A DNA stretch of 41,992 nt from an uncultured SAR86 cluster bacterium. GTDB taxonomy: Bacteria > Pseudomonadota > Gammaproteobacteria > Magnimaribacterales > Magnimaribacteraceae. The notes under the pieces were generated by a model. The model made no database searches. It was not told the DNA's origin and saw only the letters and a list, made by a program, of their open reading frames with translations. Below, one piece after another: positions 1 to 8,313 of the stretch. The stretch spans positions 1 through 41,992 of the forward strand of contig CALJVP010000006.1 of assembly GCA_937773605.1 (NCBI GenBank), written 5' to 3'. A program made the translations under genes and the position numbers. How positions within the stretch are numbered: the first letter of the stretch is position 1; each line of letters opens with the position of its first letter.

Positions 1-717
1 GTCCCAATGGCTCTAGAAAAAACTCTGGATGATTTACAATTAGATTACCTTGATCTTTATCTGATTCACTTCCCTATCGCTTTGGAGTTTGTTGATTTTG
101 AAAAACGCTATCCACCCGAATGGTTCTTTGACCCAGAAGAAGAAGAGCCCTCTATGAAACTAGCTAAAGTTCCACTTGCTGAAACTTGGCAAGCAATGGA
201 AGCCCTCAAAGTTGATAAGAAAGTAAATCATATTGGCATCTGTAATTACTCTACTGGTCTTTTAAATGATTTGATGAATTACTGCCAAACACCCCCGGAA
301 CTTTTGCAAATAGAATCGCATCCTTACTTAACTCAAGAGAAATTAATTCGCCAAGCAAAACAGTACGGTCTAGAAGTGACTGCCTTTTCCCCTTTAGGTT
401 CACTTTCATATGTAGAACTAGAGATGGCAGATCAGAATGAATCAATTCTGGACCAACTCAAAGTTAAAGAAATTGCAGAACGTTTAAACTGCTCTCCTGC
501 TCAAGTAATTCTTAAATGGGGCATTCAGCGAAACACTTCAGTGGTTACCAAAAGTATCAATCCTGAAAGAATGAAGGAAAACCTTTCTTCATATAGCGTA
601 GAGCTTACTGAAGAAGACATGGAGGCAATTTCAAGCCTAAATAGAAATAGGCGTTTTAATGACCCCGGAGATTTTTGTGAAGGCGCGTTCAACACTTTTC
701 ATCCCATCTATGACTGA
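1..717 (+). CDS. Aldo/keto reductase family oxidoreductase (5' partial)
   Basis: This is the C-terminal 238 residues of an NAD(P)H-dependent aldo/keto reductase. The frame is open to the window edge, so the true start lies upstream and the ATG at position 7 is probably internal. The family strand motif LDLYLIHFPI appears about 20 residues into the visible part; its His is the conserved active-site His, which normally sits near residue 110 of a roughly 320-residue barrel. The catalytic Asp, Tyr and Lys are therefore outside the window. The cofactor-binding end is visible: FSPLGSL, then SPAQVILKWGIQRNTSVVTKS, shortened here to its key residues K and S of the VVTKS stretch, then the ERMKENL helix. 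The last codons overlap the downstream dioxygenase by 8 bases, so the two are probably co-translated. The substrate cannot be told from sequence. Confidence 0.9.
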   Translation, partial: VPMALEKTLDDLQLDYLDLYLIHFPIALEFVDFEKRYPPEWFFDPEEEEPSMKLAKVPLAETWQAMEALKVDKKVNHIGICNYSTGLLNDLMNYCQTPPELLQIESHPYLTQEKLIRQAKQYGLEVTAFSPLGSLSYVELEMADQNESILDQLKVKEIAERLNCSPAQVILKWGIQRNTSVVTKSINPERMKENLSSYSVELTEEDMEAISSLNRNRRFNDPGDFCEGAFNTFHPIYD

Positions 718-1654
718 AAATACATTTCCAAACATTATTCAAAATACTACTGGTTTTCAAAGCTTAACTGAGACAATAAACTGGCTCCAGGCTGAATCCT
801 TTGACCTAAAAAAGAATTTATCAACGTCAGGCGTTTTGCTCTTTCGCGGTTTCCCTGTTTCTAGTGCAGAGGACTTTGATAGCTTCTCATCTGCTTTTAA
901 TTACGGTGAATTTACTTATCAAGAATCACTTTCTAATGCCGTAAGGATTAACAAAACACCAAAAGTCTTTACGGCTAATGAAGCGCCGGCTGATGTAGAA
1001 ATATTTTTGCATCACGAAATGGCTCAAACACCTTCGTATCCGGAAAAGATCTTCTTCTGTTGCTTGTCGCCTGCAAGCAAAGGAGGTGAAACTCCTGTGT
1101 GTCGATCGGATAAAGTCTTTAATGAGCTAAGCGAAAAACATCCAAAGTGGTTATCTAAATTTGAATCTCTTGGATTGAAATACACAACAGTCATGCCACC
1201 ATCAGATGAATTAAATTCCGGACAAGGAAGAGGCTGGCGAAGTACATTATCGGTGTATGATGAGAAAGAAGCAGAAGAAAAATTGAAAGCATTAGGCTAT
1301 TCATGGAAGTGGCTCAAAGACAAATCACTATTGGCTACCTCCCCAGCCTTACCTGCAATCTCTGTATTGCCTGATGGCAGCAAGTCTTTCTTTAATCAAA
1401 TCATTGCGGCTTATAGAGGATGGAAAACTTTGGAGAACTCCTCAGTCCCTCCTGTTACTTTTGGTGACGGCGAATTTATTGAAGAAAATATACTCAATTC
1501 CATCGTAGCCATTGCCTCCCGTTTCACTACTCTTCTTGAATGGAAGACAGGAGATGTAGCTCTTGTGGACAACAGGCGTGTTATGCATGGACGTCATCCA
1601 TACAGTGGAGTCAATAAACGCGAAGTCCTTGTTTCTCTTGCAAGAGATAGCTAA
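710..1654 (+). CDS. TauD/TfdA-family Fe(II)/2-oxoglutarate dioxygenase, SyrP-like
   Basis: A non-haem iron, 2-oxoglutarate-dependent oxygenase of 314 residues. The iron triad is visible as H101-x-E103 (in LHHEMA) and the distal H293 (in RRVMHGR). Arg304, 11 residues later, is placed to bind the 2-oxoglutarate carboxylate, the spacing seen in TauD. Glu rather than Asp in the first motif and the HHEMA context resemble the SyrP/clavaminate-synthase-like branch, whose members hydroxylate amino acids or peptidyl substrates. An upstream ATG at 659 would add 17 residues inside the preceding gene. ATG 710 is preferred because it begins the family-like sequence and gives a tight 8-base overlap with the aldo/keto reductase stop. 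The substrate is unknown; the coupling suggests one pathway with the reductase. Confidence 0.85.
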   Translation: MTENTFPNIIQNTTGFQSLTETINWLQAESFDLKKNLSTSGVLLFRGFPVSSAEDFDSFSSAFNYGEFTYQESLSNAVRINKTPKVFTANEAPADVEIFLHHEMAQTPSYPEKIFFCCLSPASKGGETPVCRSDKVFNELSEKHPKWLSKFESLGLKYTTVMPPSDELNSGQGRGWRSTLSVYDEKEAEEKLKALGYSWKWLKDKSLLATSPALPAISVLPDGSKSFFNQIIAAYRGWKTLENSSVPPVTFGDGEFIEENILNSIVAIASRFTTLLEWKTGDVALVDNRRVMHGRHPYSGVNKREVLVSLARDS

Positions 1655-1700
1655 TTTAGATAAAAATGCCTCTCCAATATAAAAATAAAAAGGATTTACC

Positions 1701-2969
1701 ATGAGCAGACCAGAAGATGTAGGAGTTTCCACAGAAAGATTAAATCGCATTGGAGAAACAATGCGAAAGCTAATAGATGAAAAGAAAATACCCGGCACTG
1801 TTACTTTAGTTGCTAAAAAAGGAAAGATTGTTCACTTCGAAACGAACGGGATGCGTGACATAGAGAAAAAGTTACCCATGGAAAAAGATACTATCTTTAG
1901 AATCTATTCGCAATCTAAACCAATTACAGGTGCGGCTTTAATGATGCTTTTTGAAGAAGGGAAGTTTCTTATGACTGACCCTGTCTCAAAATATCTTCCA
2001 GAGTTTTCAGATATGCAAGTTTGTATTGGTGAAGAGAACGGCAAGATGAAGACGGAAGCGGCTTCATCTCCTATTACTATTCAACAACTTGCCTCACATA
2101 CTTCTGGTTTATCTTATTCTTTCGTGCCAGGTCCAGTAGGCGCTATGTACATAGCGGAAGAAATGGAGCGAGGCTTAGGTAATGTTCCAAGCGCTGGTGG
2201 AGAGTTTTTTACCGAAGGCACTAAACCACCCTTCGGCAATCTAAGAGAATGGACCAAAGCATTAGCAGAGCTTCCTTTGGTCGCTCAACCTGGAACAGTA
2301 TGGAATTACAGTGTTGGAATGGATGTTCTTGGAGCACTTATAGAAGAGGTCTCTGGGATGACATTCGGTGAATTTCTAGAGGAGAGGATTTTCAGTCCTC
2401 TGGGCATGGAAGATACTGGTTTCATAGTCCCAGAAGAAAAATTGAATAGATTTGCAGCAAACTATTCTCCTACTCCAGACAATATGATGTTAATGGATGA
2501 TCCCGAAAAGTCAGGGTACAGAACTCCACCTCAACTTGAATCTGGGGGCGGGGGTTTAGTCAGTACTGTGGGGGATTATCTTAAATTTGCGCAGATGTTG
2601 TTAAATAGAGGTGAATACCAAGGAAAAAGATATTTGGGTAAAAAGACAGTTAAGTTCATGACTGCTAATCACATGGGTTCAGTAAGTGCTGATGAGGGTT
2701 TAACTAACCTATTTAATATGCTTGGAAGCGGTTATAAGGTTCAAGGCATGGGATTTGGTGTAACAGGATCGGTTGTTGTAAATCCCGCTCTTACAGGTCT
2801 GCCAGTTTCAAAGGGTGTTTATAGTTGGGGCGGTGCAGCAAGTACTCATTTTTGGATAGATAACAAAGAAGACCTTATAGGCATTGTTCATACTCAACTT
2901 TTACCAGACGGAACATATCCTGTGAGAGAACTTATGCAATTAGCAACCTATCAAGCAATAATTGATTAA
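1701..2969 (+). CDS. Serine hydrolase, beta-lactamase class C fold (EstB-like esterase)
   Basis: A 422-residue protein of the class C beta-lactamase/serine hydrolase family, most likely an esterase or lipase. The nucleophile motif SxxK is at S70-Q-S-K73 and the second motif begins at Y203 (WNYSVG). The usual third motif is replaced by a GGAAST stretch near residue 378, typical of EstB-type esterases rather than true penicillin-binding beta-lactamases. No signal peptide is visible, so it is probably cytoplasmic, which also argues against antibiotic resistance. An AAGGA ribosome-binding site precedes the ATG. It lies 46 bases after the dioxygenase on the same strand and may belong to the same small catabolic cluster. 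Confidence 0.88.
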   Translation: MSRPEDVGVSTERLNRIGETMRKLIDEKKIPGTVTLVAKKGKIVHFETNGMRDIEKKLPMEKDTIFRIYSQSKPITGAALMMLFEEGKFLMTDPVSKYLPEFSDMQVCIGEENGKMKTEAASSPITIQQLASHTSGLSYSFVPGPVGAMYIAEEMERGLGNVPSAGGEFFTEGTKPPFGNLREWTKALAELPLVAQPGTVWNYSVGMDVLGALIEEVSGMTFGEFLEERIFSPLGMEDTGFIVPEEKLNRFAANYSPTPDNMMLMDDPEKSGYRTPPQLESGGGGLVSTVGDYLKFAQMLLNRGEYQGKRYLGKKTVKFMTANHMGSVSADEGLTNLFNMLGSGYKVQGMGFGVTGSVVVNPALTGLPVSKGVYSWGGAASTHFWIDNKEDLIGIVHTQLLPDGTYPVRELMQLATYQAIID

Positions 2970-2991
2970 AGAAAATTTATAATTTTTAATC
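2964..2991. terminator. Possible convergent terminator hairpin
   Basis: GATTAAA at 2964-2970 can pair with a TTTTTAATC arm ending at 2991, spanning the stop codons of the converging serine hydrolase and EF-hand esterase genes. The stem is A/T-only apart from its outer pair, so it is a weak candidate. Confidence 0.25.
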
Positions 2992-4065
2992 CTTTGCATG
3001 GAAACGGACTAATTTCTCACCGATTTCTTCGTACATTATGAAGGGGTTGTGCTCAACTCCTTCGGCTACGATAAATTCATGTTTTATAGATAAAAAATCT
3101 AAATAATTTTTGTAATCTACAACTCCAGGGTAATTTAAATCCCTACTTCCTACCCAAATTAAAAAATTAGGTAACGCTTTTTTATACTTCACGTGTTTTT
3201 CTGCCAGAGACCAAGCATCATTTCCCTTTCCCACAAAATAGATATCTTTGTTACTCCCTCTGGGGTCATCTTCGTAACCTTGATCTTTCTGTATCAATTT
3301 TTCTATTTCATATGAGGCGCCCCCTGCTGCTACTGTAGAAAATAAATTGAGGTGCCTAAACATATACCTTGTGGCCCCTCGACCCCCTTGTGAAAAACCT
3401 TCAAGACCTCTTCCTTCAGAAGTAGCTATAGTCCTGTATTTGGAATCAATATGAGGAATCAATTCATTCGTAAAGACATCTTCTCCGTAAGAATCGTTTT
3501 CAGCGTAATTGTAATGACTGAGCTCTCCTCCATTAACGAATATATATAAGGCAGGATCAATATCCGTTGTAGTGAAAAGCTCATGGATGGTGTTACTCAA
3601 AACAACAGACCTGCCCTCATTTCCAGGACGCCCTCCATGCAGATAATAGACTGTCCTAAATTTTTTATCTTGATCTAGGTGGTAAGAATCTGGAATGTAA
3701 ATATAGTAACCAACTTCCTTGTTCATGGAAGGACTTAAAAAAGTTGAATGCACTAATTGATCTGGTAAATCCCATCTTTTTGAAGCCTTATTTACCCAAG
3801 AAAAATCATTCATAAAGTCTTCTACTAGAAACCTCAACTCTTCATCGTCAATTATATTGTTCCTATCTAAATCGGTCACAGAGAAGCCCAATCCATTCCA
3901 CTCCGATCTATCAATAAAACCATCTGAATTACTGTCTAAAGTTTTAAAACCATAGACTCCTATTTCGGTTTTCATGAAAGTTGAAAGGTTCGTAAATTGA
4001 AACAGTAATAAAATAAATAGAAAAGGCAGAAGACCCCACCTCAATAGCTTGCTTTTTAAAACCAT
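2986..4065 (-). CDS. Exported alpha/beta-hydrolase esterase with two N-terminal EF-hands
   Basis: A 359-residue protein. Residues 7-23 form a hydrophobic segment after Lys/Arg, consistent with an uncleaved anchor or signal peptide, so it acts outside the cytoplasmic membrane. Two consecutive calcium-binding EF-hand loops follow: D44-x-N46-x-D48-G-x-I-x-x-x-E55 and D65-x-D67-x-N69-x-x-I-x-x-x-E76. From about residue 105 the chain is an esterase D/feruloyl-esterase-type alpha/beta hydrolase: oxyanion strand YYLHGG near 140, nucleophile elbow G223-F-S225-Q-G227, likely acid D309 and likely His339 (GVEHNP). The start at 4065 is 8 bases from the end of the reconstructed methyltransferase. The family includes carbohydrate and siderophore esterases; the substrate is not readable. 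The calcium-loop fusion is the notable feature. Confidence 0.85.
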   Translation of the reverse strand: MVLKSKLLRWGLLPFLFILLLFQFTNLSTFMKTEIGVYGFKTLDSNSDGFIDRSEWNGLGFSVTDLDRNNIIDDEELRFLVEDFMNDFSWVNKASKRWDLPDQLVHSTFLSPSMNKEVGYYIYIPDSYHLDQDKKFRTVYYLHGGRPGNEGRSVVLSNTIHELFTTTDIDPALYIFVNGGELSHYNYAENDSYGEDVFTNELIPHIDSKYRTIATSEGRGLEGFSQGGRGATRYMFRHLNLFSTVAAGGASYEIEKLIQKDQGYEDDPRGSNKDIYFVGKGNDAWSLAEKHVKYKKALPNFLIWVGSRDLNYPGVVDYKNYLDFLSIKHEFIVAEGVEHNPFIMYEEIGEKLVRFHAKD

Positions 4066-4073
4066 AGGATTTT

Positions 4074-4273
4074 TTAATTAATGCCTATCGCAAATCCCCA
4101 ATAATTATAGCCAGCAACCTTTGGAGTGCTTGGTAAATACATTTGATCTAATTCAATGATCTTGTAACCGGAATCTTCAAGTAAGGAGGGTATGTCTCTG
4201 TTTAAATGACAACCTCCAGCAAGTTTTCCCCATATTGGGTCAATCCTTGATTGCCACTTAGCAATATTTACAG
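4074..4273 (-). other. Displaced C-terminal part of the methyltransferase (other frame)
   Basis: Downstream of the premature stop at 4258-4260, the neighbouring frame reads on as NIAKWQSRIDPIWGKLAGG, then a CHLNRD motif, and ends in YNYWGFAIGIN before a TAA at 4074-4076. WQ-R-PxW-AGGCHLNRD is the known C-terminal signature of this methyltransferase family. Deleting one base near 4268-4275 joins the two halves into a single 207-residue protein, the usual family length. No start codon or independent gene is expected here. Confidence 0.85.
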
Positions 4274-4698
4274 TCGGGAGCTATTCCATGCTCACAAAAA
4301 ATTAATTTCCCCGTGTCTTTTAGCACCCTCTTTATCTCAATATTAGCCCTAATAACTTCTGGAATAGTACACATCGTGTAGGTCACTAGTGCCGTATCAA
4401 AATAGTTATCAGGTAAAGGGATCTCCTCTGCCCCACTGGAAATAAATTTAACATCTAAATCCAGATTTTTTGCGGTTTCTTTAGCCATGGAGCTTAATTC
4501 TTCTGAAGGGTCAAGGCCCCAAATCTGAGTAACTTTTGAATTATCGTAGAAAGGTAAATTGAGTCCAGAACCAATACCTACTTCCAAAACTATACCTTCT
4601 GCATTAGGAACAACTTTTTTTCTTTGATACTCAACGGGTTTTGAACCGCAGGCACAATTTAAAAATTTTGGTAGTACATATTTATCATATAAACTCAT
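4258..4698 (-). CDS. Class I SAM-dependent methyltransferase, frameshifted 3' end
   Basis: As it reads, a 146-residue protein that carries the SAM-binding core of a class I (Methyltransf_11) methyltransferase: glycine motif I EVGIGSGLNLPFY near residues 39-51, the acidic motif II in GLDPSEEL, and the post-motif DNYFDTALVTYTMC. The N-terminal YDKYVLPKFLNCACG element is characteristic of a small family of about 200 residues often annotated as phospholipid/ubiquinone-type or METTL7-like methyltransferases. The chain ends abruptly at CKYC because of an apparent one-base insertion; the missing C-terminus is intact in the next frame (4074-4273). It is divergent from the short-chain dehydrogenase, 42 bases away. 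The substrate is unknown. Confidence 0.85.
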   Translation of the reverse strand: MSLYDKYVLPKFLNCACGSKPVEYQRKKVVPNAEGIVLEVGIGSGLNLPFYDNSKVTQIWGLDPSEELSSMAKETAKNLDLDVKFISSGAEEIPLPDNYFDTALVTYTMCTIPEVIRANIEIKRVLKDTGKLIFCEHGIAPDCKYC

Positions 4699-4740
4699 TA
4701 TTCCAATCTAATACTTGATTTAAATAAAGGCAAATAAACT

Positions 4741-5604
4741 ATGAAAGAAAATTTACAAGGCAAGGTTTGTTTAATAACTGGAGCCACAAATGGAATAGGA
4801 GAAGAAGCAGCAAAACAAATTGCCTTAATGGGAGCAGAAATTGTTTTCATAGCCAGAAGCCCTGCTAAAGCAGAAGAATTAAAGCAATCTCTAAAGTCTC
4901 TAACCGGGAGAGAATCGATATCCATAATCGCCGACCTTTCTTCACAAGAAGACGTTAAAAGAGCAGCAAGTGAATTTCTATCAATGAACAAGCCTCTTAA
5001 TATATTGCTAAATAATGCAGGAATTATGAATACCTCACGAAAGGAAACCGTTGATGGCCTGGAAGAAGTCTTCTCCGTTAACCACTTAGCCTATTATTCA
5101 TTTACGTTAATGCTAATGAATAAGTTAATAGAAAGTGGTCCAAGTAGAGTTGTAAATGTAGCTTCGGGAGCACACATGTTTGTAAAAGACATGAACTTCG
5201 ATGATCTACAATCTGAAAAAGAATATAAAACTATGCAAGTCTATGGAAGGTCAAAACTTGCCAATATATTGTTCACTAGAGAACTAGCTGAAAGATTAGA
5301 AGGAAAAGGAGTGACTGTGAATTGCCTCCATCCAGGATTTGTGAATACCGGCATCGGTTCTAACAATAGTCCAACCATGGGTAGAATTTTAATGGCTCTC
5401 GCTAGACCTTTTAGCAGAAAAACAGACAAAGGCGCTGAAACTTCTATTTATCTGTGTGTTTCTCCAGAAGTAGAAAATGAAACGGGAGAGTATTTTTATG
5501 ATTGCAAAAAAGAGAAAATTTCTGCAGCGGCTAGTGATAAAGAAAATGCTACGAAGCTTTGGGAAGTGAGCTCTAAACTAACTGGAATTGATCTATTAGA
5601 TTAA
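4741..5604 (+). CDS. Short-chain dehydrogenase/reductase (retinol dehydrogenase-like)
   Basis: A 287-residue classical SDR oxidoreductase using NAD(P)H. The cofactor motif TGxxxGxG is T13-G-A-T-N-G-I-G20, the NNAG motif is at 91-94, and the catalytic set is N114, S142, Y168 and K172 (YGRSK). An Arg-rich stretch (ARSPAK, from residue 38) after the second beta strand suggests NADP(H). The longer C-terminal region with GAETSIYL resembles the retinol-dehydrogenase/WWOX-like branch acting on lipophilic alcohols or ketones. It is transcribed divergently from the methyltransferase, and its 3' end overlaps the end of priA by 9 bases. The substrate is not known. Confidence 0.9.
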   Translation: MKENLQGKVCLITGATNGIGEEAAKQIALMGAEIVFIARSPAKAEELKQSLKSLTGRESISIIADLSSQEDVKRAASEFLSMNKPLNILLNNAGIMNTSRKETVDGLEEVFSVNHLAYYSFTLMLMNKLIESGPSRVVNVASGAHMFVKDMNFDDLQSEKEYKTMQVYGRSKLANILFTRELAERLEGKGVTVNCLHPGFVNTGIGSNNSPTMGRILMALARPFSRKTDKGAETSIYLCVSPEVENETGEYFYDCKKEKISAAASDKENATKLWEVSSKLTGIDLLD

Positions 5605-7812
5605 AGAAATAGGATCAATATCAACAGACCATCTAACTTTTTTACTAGTAGAGGGTAAATATAAAATTGTTTGAGTTAGATCAAGAAACTCGTGAAGTGA
5701 CTTTCTACTTTCTGAAAAGATATTTATCTCCCACCTGTACACACCAGATTTCTTCTCCATTACAGCAGGTAGAGGTCCTATAACTCTTAATCCTTTTGGA
5801 AGTTTTTTGATCTTCATTGCAGACTCCAGTAAATCAAGTATGAAATCTCTAGAAACAAAGGTATTTGGTGATTCTGCTTGTACTTTGGCTTGAAAAGAAA
5901 ATGGGGGAGATTTCGCTGCCTTTCTTTCTATAAGTAAATTTCTGGCAAATCGCTCATAACTTCCCGTTATCAATTCCTCTATTTGAGGATGTTCTGGGCA
6001 ATAAGTTTGCAACAGAACTCTGCCTGGTTTTTTATCTCTACCTGCCCTCCCTGCTACCTGAGTCATAAGCTGAGCAACCCTTTCACTTCCTCTGAAATCT
6101 GCACTGAATAAACCAGAGTCTGCGTCCACTATTCCTACCAAGGTTACATCAGGAAAATGATGACCTTTTGCTAAGAGCTGAGTGCCTAAGAGTATGGTTG
6201 GCTTTCCTTCTTTTATGATGCCTAAATAATTTTCTAAAGAATTCTTTTTTCTTGTTGAATCACTGTCCACCCTTAAAACAGGGAAATTTTTGAATCTTTT
6301 CTTGAGAAATTCTTCAACGCGTTCTGTACCGTAACCATAAGATTCAAATTGGTTAGATTCACAGGATGGACAGTTAGAAGGTTTTTGTTTTTGGGAGTCA
6401 CAATGATGGCACTGAAGTCTTTCAGGTCTTTTGTGAAGAGTCATGTGAGCGTCACATCTCTCACAATTAGAAACCCAGCCACAAGATTTACAAATCATTG
6501 AAGGTGCGTAACCTCTTCTGTTCAAGAAAATTAGTACCTGATTTTTGGATTTTAACTGTTCTTCTACTTCATTGATTAATTCTGAACTCAATCCATCCTG
6601 TAATTCTTTTCCCCTTAAATCTATTAAAGAGAATTTAGGCAGATTTGCACCAGTTGCTCTTTTAGTTAAGTTCAAAACCTTATACTTCTTTGTTAAAGAA
6701 TTATTTAAAGTCTCTAAAGAGGGAGTAGCTGATGCCAATACTATGGGAATGTTTTGTAGTTTAGCCCTGTAAAGTGCAATGTCTCTTGCTGAATACCTAA
6801 ATCTTTCTACTTGTTTGAAAGACAAGTCATGCTCCTCATCAACAACGATTAAACCTAAATTCTTCATTGGCATAAAAATACTAGATCGAGTCCCTATAAT
6901 AATATCTACCAAACCCCTTGAAGCTCCAAGCCAAGCATCCAATTTTTCCCTATCATTCTTGGCTGAGTGAAAAGACAAAACTCTTTCACCAAAAAAATTC
7001 TTAAATCTTTCTTCTGCTTGAGGAGCGAGGCCTATCTCCGGAATTAAAACCAAAGCCTGCTTTCCTCTTTTTATGACATCTTGGATTGCTCTAATATAAA
7101 CCTCTGTTTTGCCACTTCCTGTTATTCCGTTCAATAAAAAAACTTCATTTGAGTCTTCTGAAGAAATTATTGAATCAACAGCAAACTTTTGTTCGGCATT
7201 TAATTTTTTTATTTCTTGCTTTCCATCCAAGGGACCCCGCTTCTTATAAGGCAATAATTCCCTAGTGTGCCTTGAGACAAGTTCTTTTTTTTCTAAAGCG
7301 CTTAAAGTGGGCTGCGTAATGCCAAAAGCTTTAGCTGCAATCTGAGCTAATTCCCCTTTTTCTCTAAAAATCTCTAAAGCTTTTTGTTGGTTAGGGGCCC
7401 TAGAAAGATCTTCCATCTGAAAGAACTCTCCTTTGTTGGTTAAATCCCAAAATGAGGTCTCTAAAAATTTTGCATCCTTGCCCTTCCTAAGAGAAGGAGG
7501 GAAAAAATAGGAAATCACTTCTCCTAAAGGATGGTGATAGTATCTTGATGCCCAATCTGCAAGATCTAGTAAATCTTTTGTTAAAAGAGGTTCGTTGTCT
7601 ATAACTTCTTTTATGTACTTGTATTTCTTAATCTTTAAATTAGGAGAACTATTTGTTTTCCATACTATTCCAACCAGAGTTCTTCGTCCAAAAGGCACCA
7701 GCACTCTTGATCCTGGGAGAGGAAGACTGGATTTAATATGTTTTGGCAATAAGTAAGAAAACTTCTCCAATAAAGGTATAGGGACAAGTACTTCTATCAA
7801 ATTATCAGACAT
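5596..7812 (-). CDS. priA: Primosomal protein N' (replication restart helicase PriA)
   Basis: A 738-residue PriA, the 3'-to-5' superfamily 2 helicase that recognises stalled forks and loads the replicative helicase. Domains in order: an N-terminal 3'-DNA-binding domain (1-100), winged helix (about 120-190), helicase core with Walker A G229-ITGSG-K235-T236 and DEEH box 325-328, then eight zinc-binding cysteines in four CxxC pairs (about 443-488) inserted in the core, and the motif VI region with QVAGRAGR. Length and motif order match the family. It ends in a 9-base tail-to-tail overlap with the dehydrogenase and starts about 100 bases from rpmE, which is divergent, as in many Gammaproteobacteria. 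Confidence 0.97.
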   Translation of the reverse strand: MSDNLIEVLVPIPLLEKFSYLLPKHIKSSLPLPGSRVLVPFGRRTLVGIVWKTNSSPNLKIKKYKYIKEVIDNEPLLTKDLLDLADWASRYYHHPLGEVISYFFPPSLRKGKDAKFLETSFWDLTNKGEFFQMEDLSRAPNQQKALEIFREKGELAQIAAKAFGITQPTLSALEKKELVSRHTRELLPYKKRGPLDGKQEIKKLNAEQKFAVDSIISSEDSNEVFLLNGITGSGKTEVYIRAIQDVIKRGKQALVLIPEIGLAPQAEERFKNFFGERVLSFHSAKNDREKLDAWLGASRGLVDIIIGTRSSIFMPMKNLGLIVVDEEHDLSFKQVERFRYSARDIALYRAKLQNIPIVLASATPSLETLNNSLTKKYKVLNLTKRATGANLPKFSLIDLRGKELQDGLSSELINEVEEQLKSKNQVLIFLNRRGYAPSMICKSCGWVSNCERCDAHMTLHKRPERLQCHHCDSQKQKPSNCPSCESNQFESYGYGTERVEEFLKKRFKNFPVLRVDSDSTRKKNSLENYLGIIKEGKPTILLGTQLLAKGHHFPDVTLVGIVDADSGLFSADFRGSERVAQLMTQVAGRAGRDKKPGRVLLQTYCPEHPQIEELITGSYERFARNLLIERKAAKSPPFSFQAKVQAESPNTFVSRDFILDLLESAMKIKKLPKGLRVIGPLPAVMEKKSGVYRWEINIFSESRKSLHEFLDLTQTILYLPSTSKKVRWSVDIDPISLI

Positions 7813-7849
7813 AACCTTATTCTAAACTCATTAAAGAAATTTTATGCAT

Positions 7850-7882
7850 TTGCCTTGGATTAATGGTCTGGTATAGTGCGCG
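7850..7882 (+). promoter_or_regulatory. rpmE promoter with GC-rich discriminator
   Basis: A sigma-70-like promoter: -35 TTGCCT at 7850-7855, 16-base spacer, extended -10 TGGTATAGT (hexamer TATAGT at 7872-7877), immediately followed by GCGCG. The GC-rich discriminator is of the kind seen at stringently controlled ribosomal promoters. The transcript would begin near 7884, 26 bases before the rpmE start. Confidence 0.65.
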
Positions 7883-7909
7883 ATCTAAATTTAAAGACTT
7901 TAAAAAAAC

Positions 7910-8221
7910 ATGCGCGAAGCTATACACCCAGATTATAAAGACATAAAAGCAACTTGCAGTTGTGGAAATGCTATTGAAATTAAATCCACCCTTGCAGAAG
8001 ATATTCAATTAGATGTTTGTTCAGAGTGCCATCCATTCTATACAGGCAAACAGAAACTTGTTGATACCGGCGGAAGAGTAGATAAATTCAGAAAACGTTT
8101 TGGCAATAAAACGAAGCCAACTCCAGTTGCTGAAGAGGCTCCTGCTGAGGAAGCCGTAGCTGAAGAGGCTCCTGCTGAGGAAGCCGTAGCTGAAGAGGCC
8201 CTCCTGCTGAGGAAGCCGTAG
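7910..8221 (+). CDS. rpmE: 50S ribosomal protein L31 (bL31) with a repetitive acidic tail, frame broken
   Basis: Residues 1-70 are a zinc-binding (C+) L31: start MREAIHPDY, cysteines in TCSCGN and [11 protein letters not shown], then the basic [12 protein letters not shown] end where a normal L31 stops. It bridges the 30S head and 50S central protuberance. Unusually, the frame continues into 30-base tandem repeats encoding [10 protein letters not shown]. The third repeat has two extra bases, so the frame as read goes to ALLLRKP and stops at 8221. Without those two bases the tail would continue through all six units to a TAA at 8314-8316 (134 residues, ending EEEEK). The L31 core is intact either way. 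The gene is preceded by a clear promoter and followed by a strong terminator. Confidence 0.93.
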   Translation: MREAIHPDYKDIKATCSCGNAIEIKSTLAEDIQLDVCSECHPFYTGKQKLVDTGGRVDKFRKRFGNKTKPTPVAEEAPAEEAVAEEAPAEEAVAEEALLLRKP

Positions 8222-8313
8222 CTGAAGAAGCTCCTGCTGAGGAAGCCGTAGCTGAAGAAGCTCCTGCTGAGGAAGCCGTAGCTGAAGAGGCTCCTGCTGA
8301 GGAAGAAGAAAAA
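8129..8313 (+). repeat. Six tandem 30-base units encoding [10 protein letters not shown] in rpmE
   Basis: Units start at 8129, 8159, 8189, 8221, 8251 and 8281. They are nearly identical in DNA (a gag/gaa synonym varies), so the array is young or homogenised. The third unit is 32 bases because gcc-ctc-ctg replaces gct-cct-g, a two-base insertion at about 8198-8202. The last unit diverges after AEEAPAEE into EEK-stop. Without the insertion, all units are in frame with the L31 coding sequence. Confidence 0.93.

Noticed and set aside
659-709. Upstream start for the TauD-type oxygenase
   Set aside because: Would lie wholly in the reductase gene, and the added residues do not look like the family; the 8-base overlap start is more natural.
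1701-2969. Class C beta-lactamase (antibiotic resistance)
   Set aside because: No signal peptide, and the third motif is GGAAST-like instead of KTG; fits EstB-type esterases.
4698-4991. Minus-strand 97-residue frame opposite the SDR gene start
   Set aside because: Antisense to the conserved Rossmann region of the dehydrogenase; composition and lack of motifs indicate a shadow.
7817-8008. Minus-strand reading frame across the rpmE promoter and start
   Set aside because: Antisense shadow of rpmE with no family features or ribosome-binding site.
8129-8313. CRISPR-like direct repeats
   Set aside because: The 30-base units are contiguous with no spacers and are in frame with rpmE; a coding tandem repeat.
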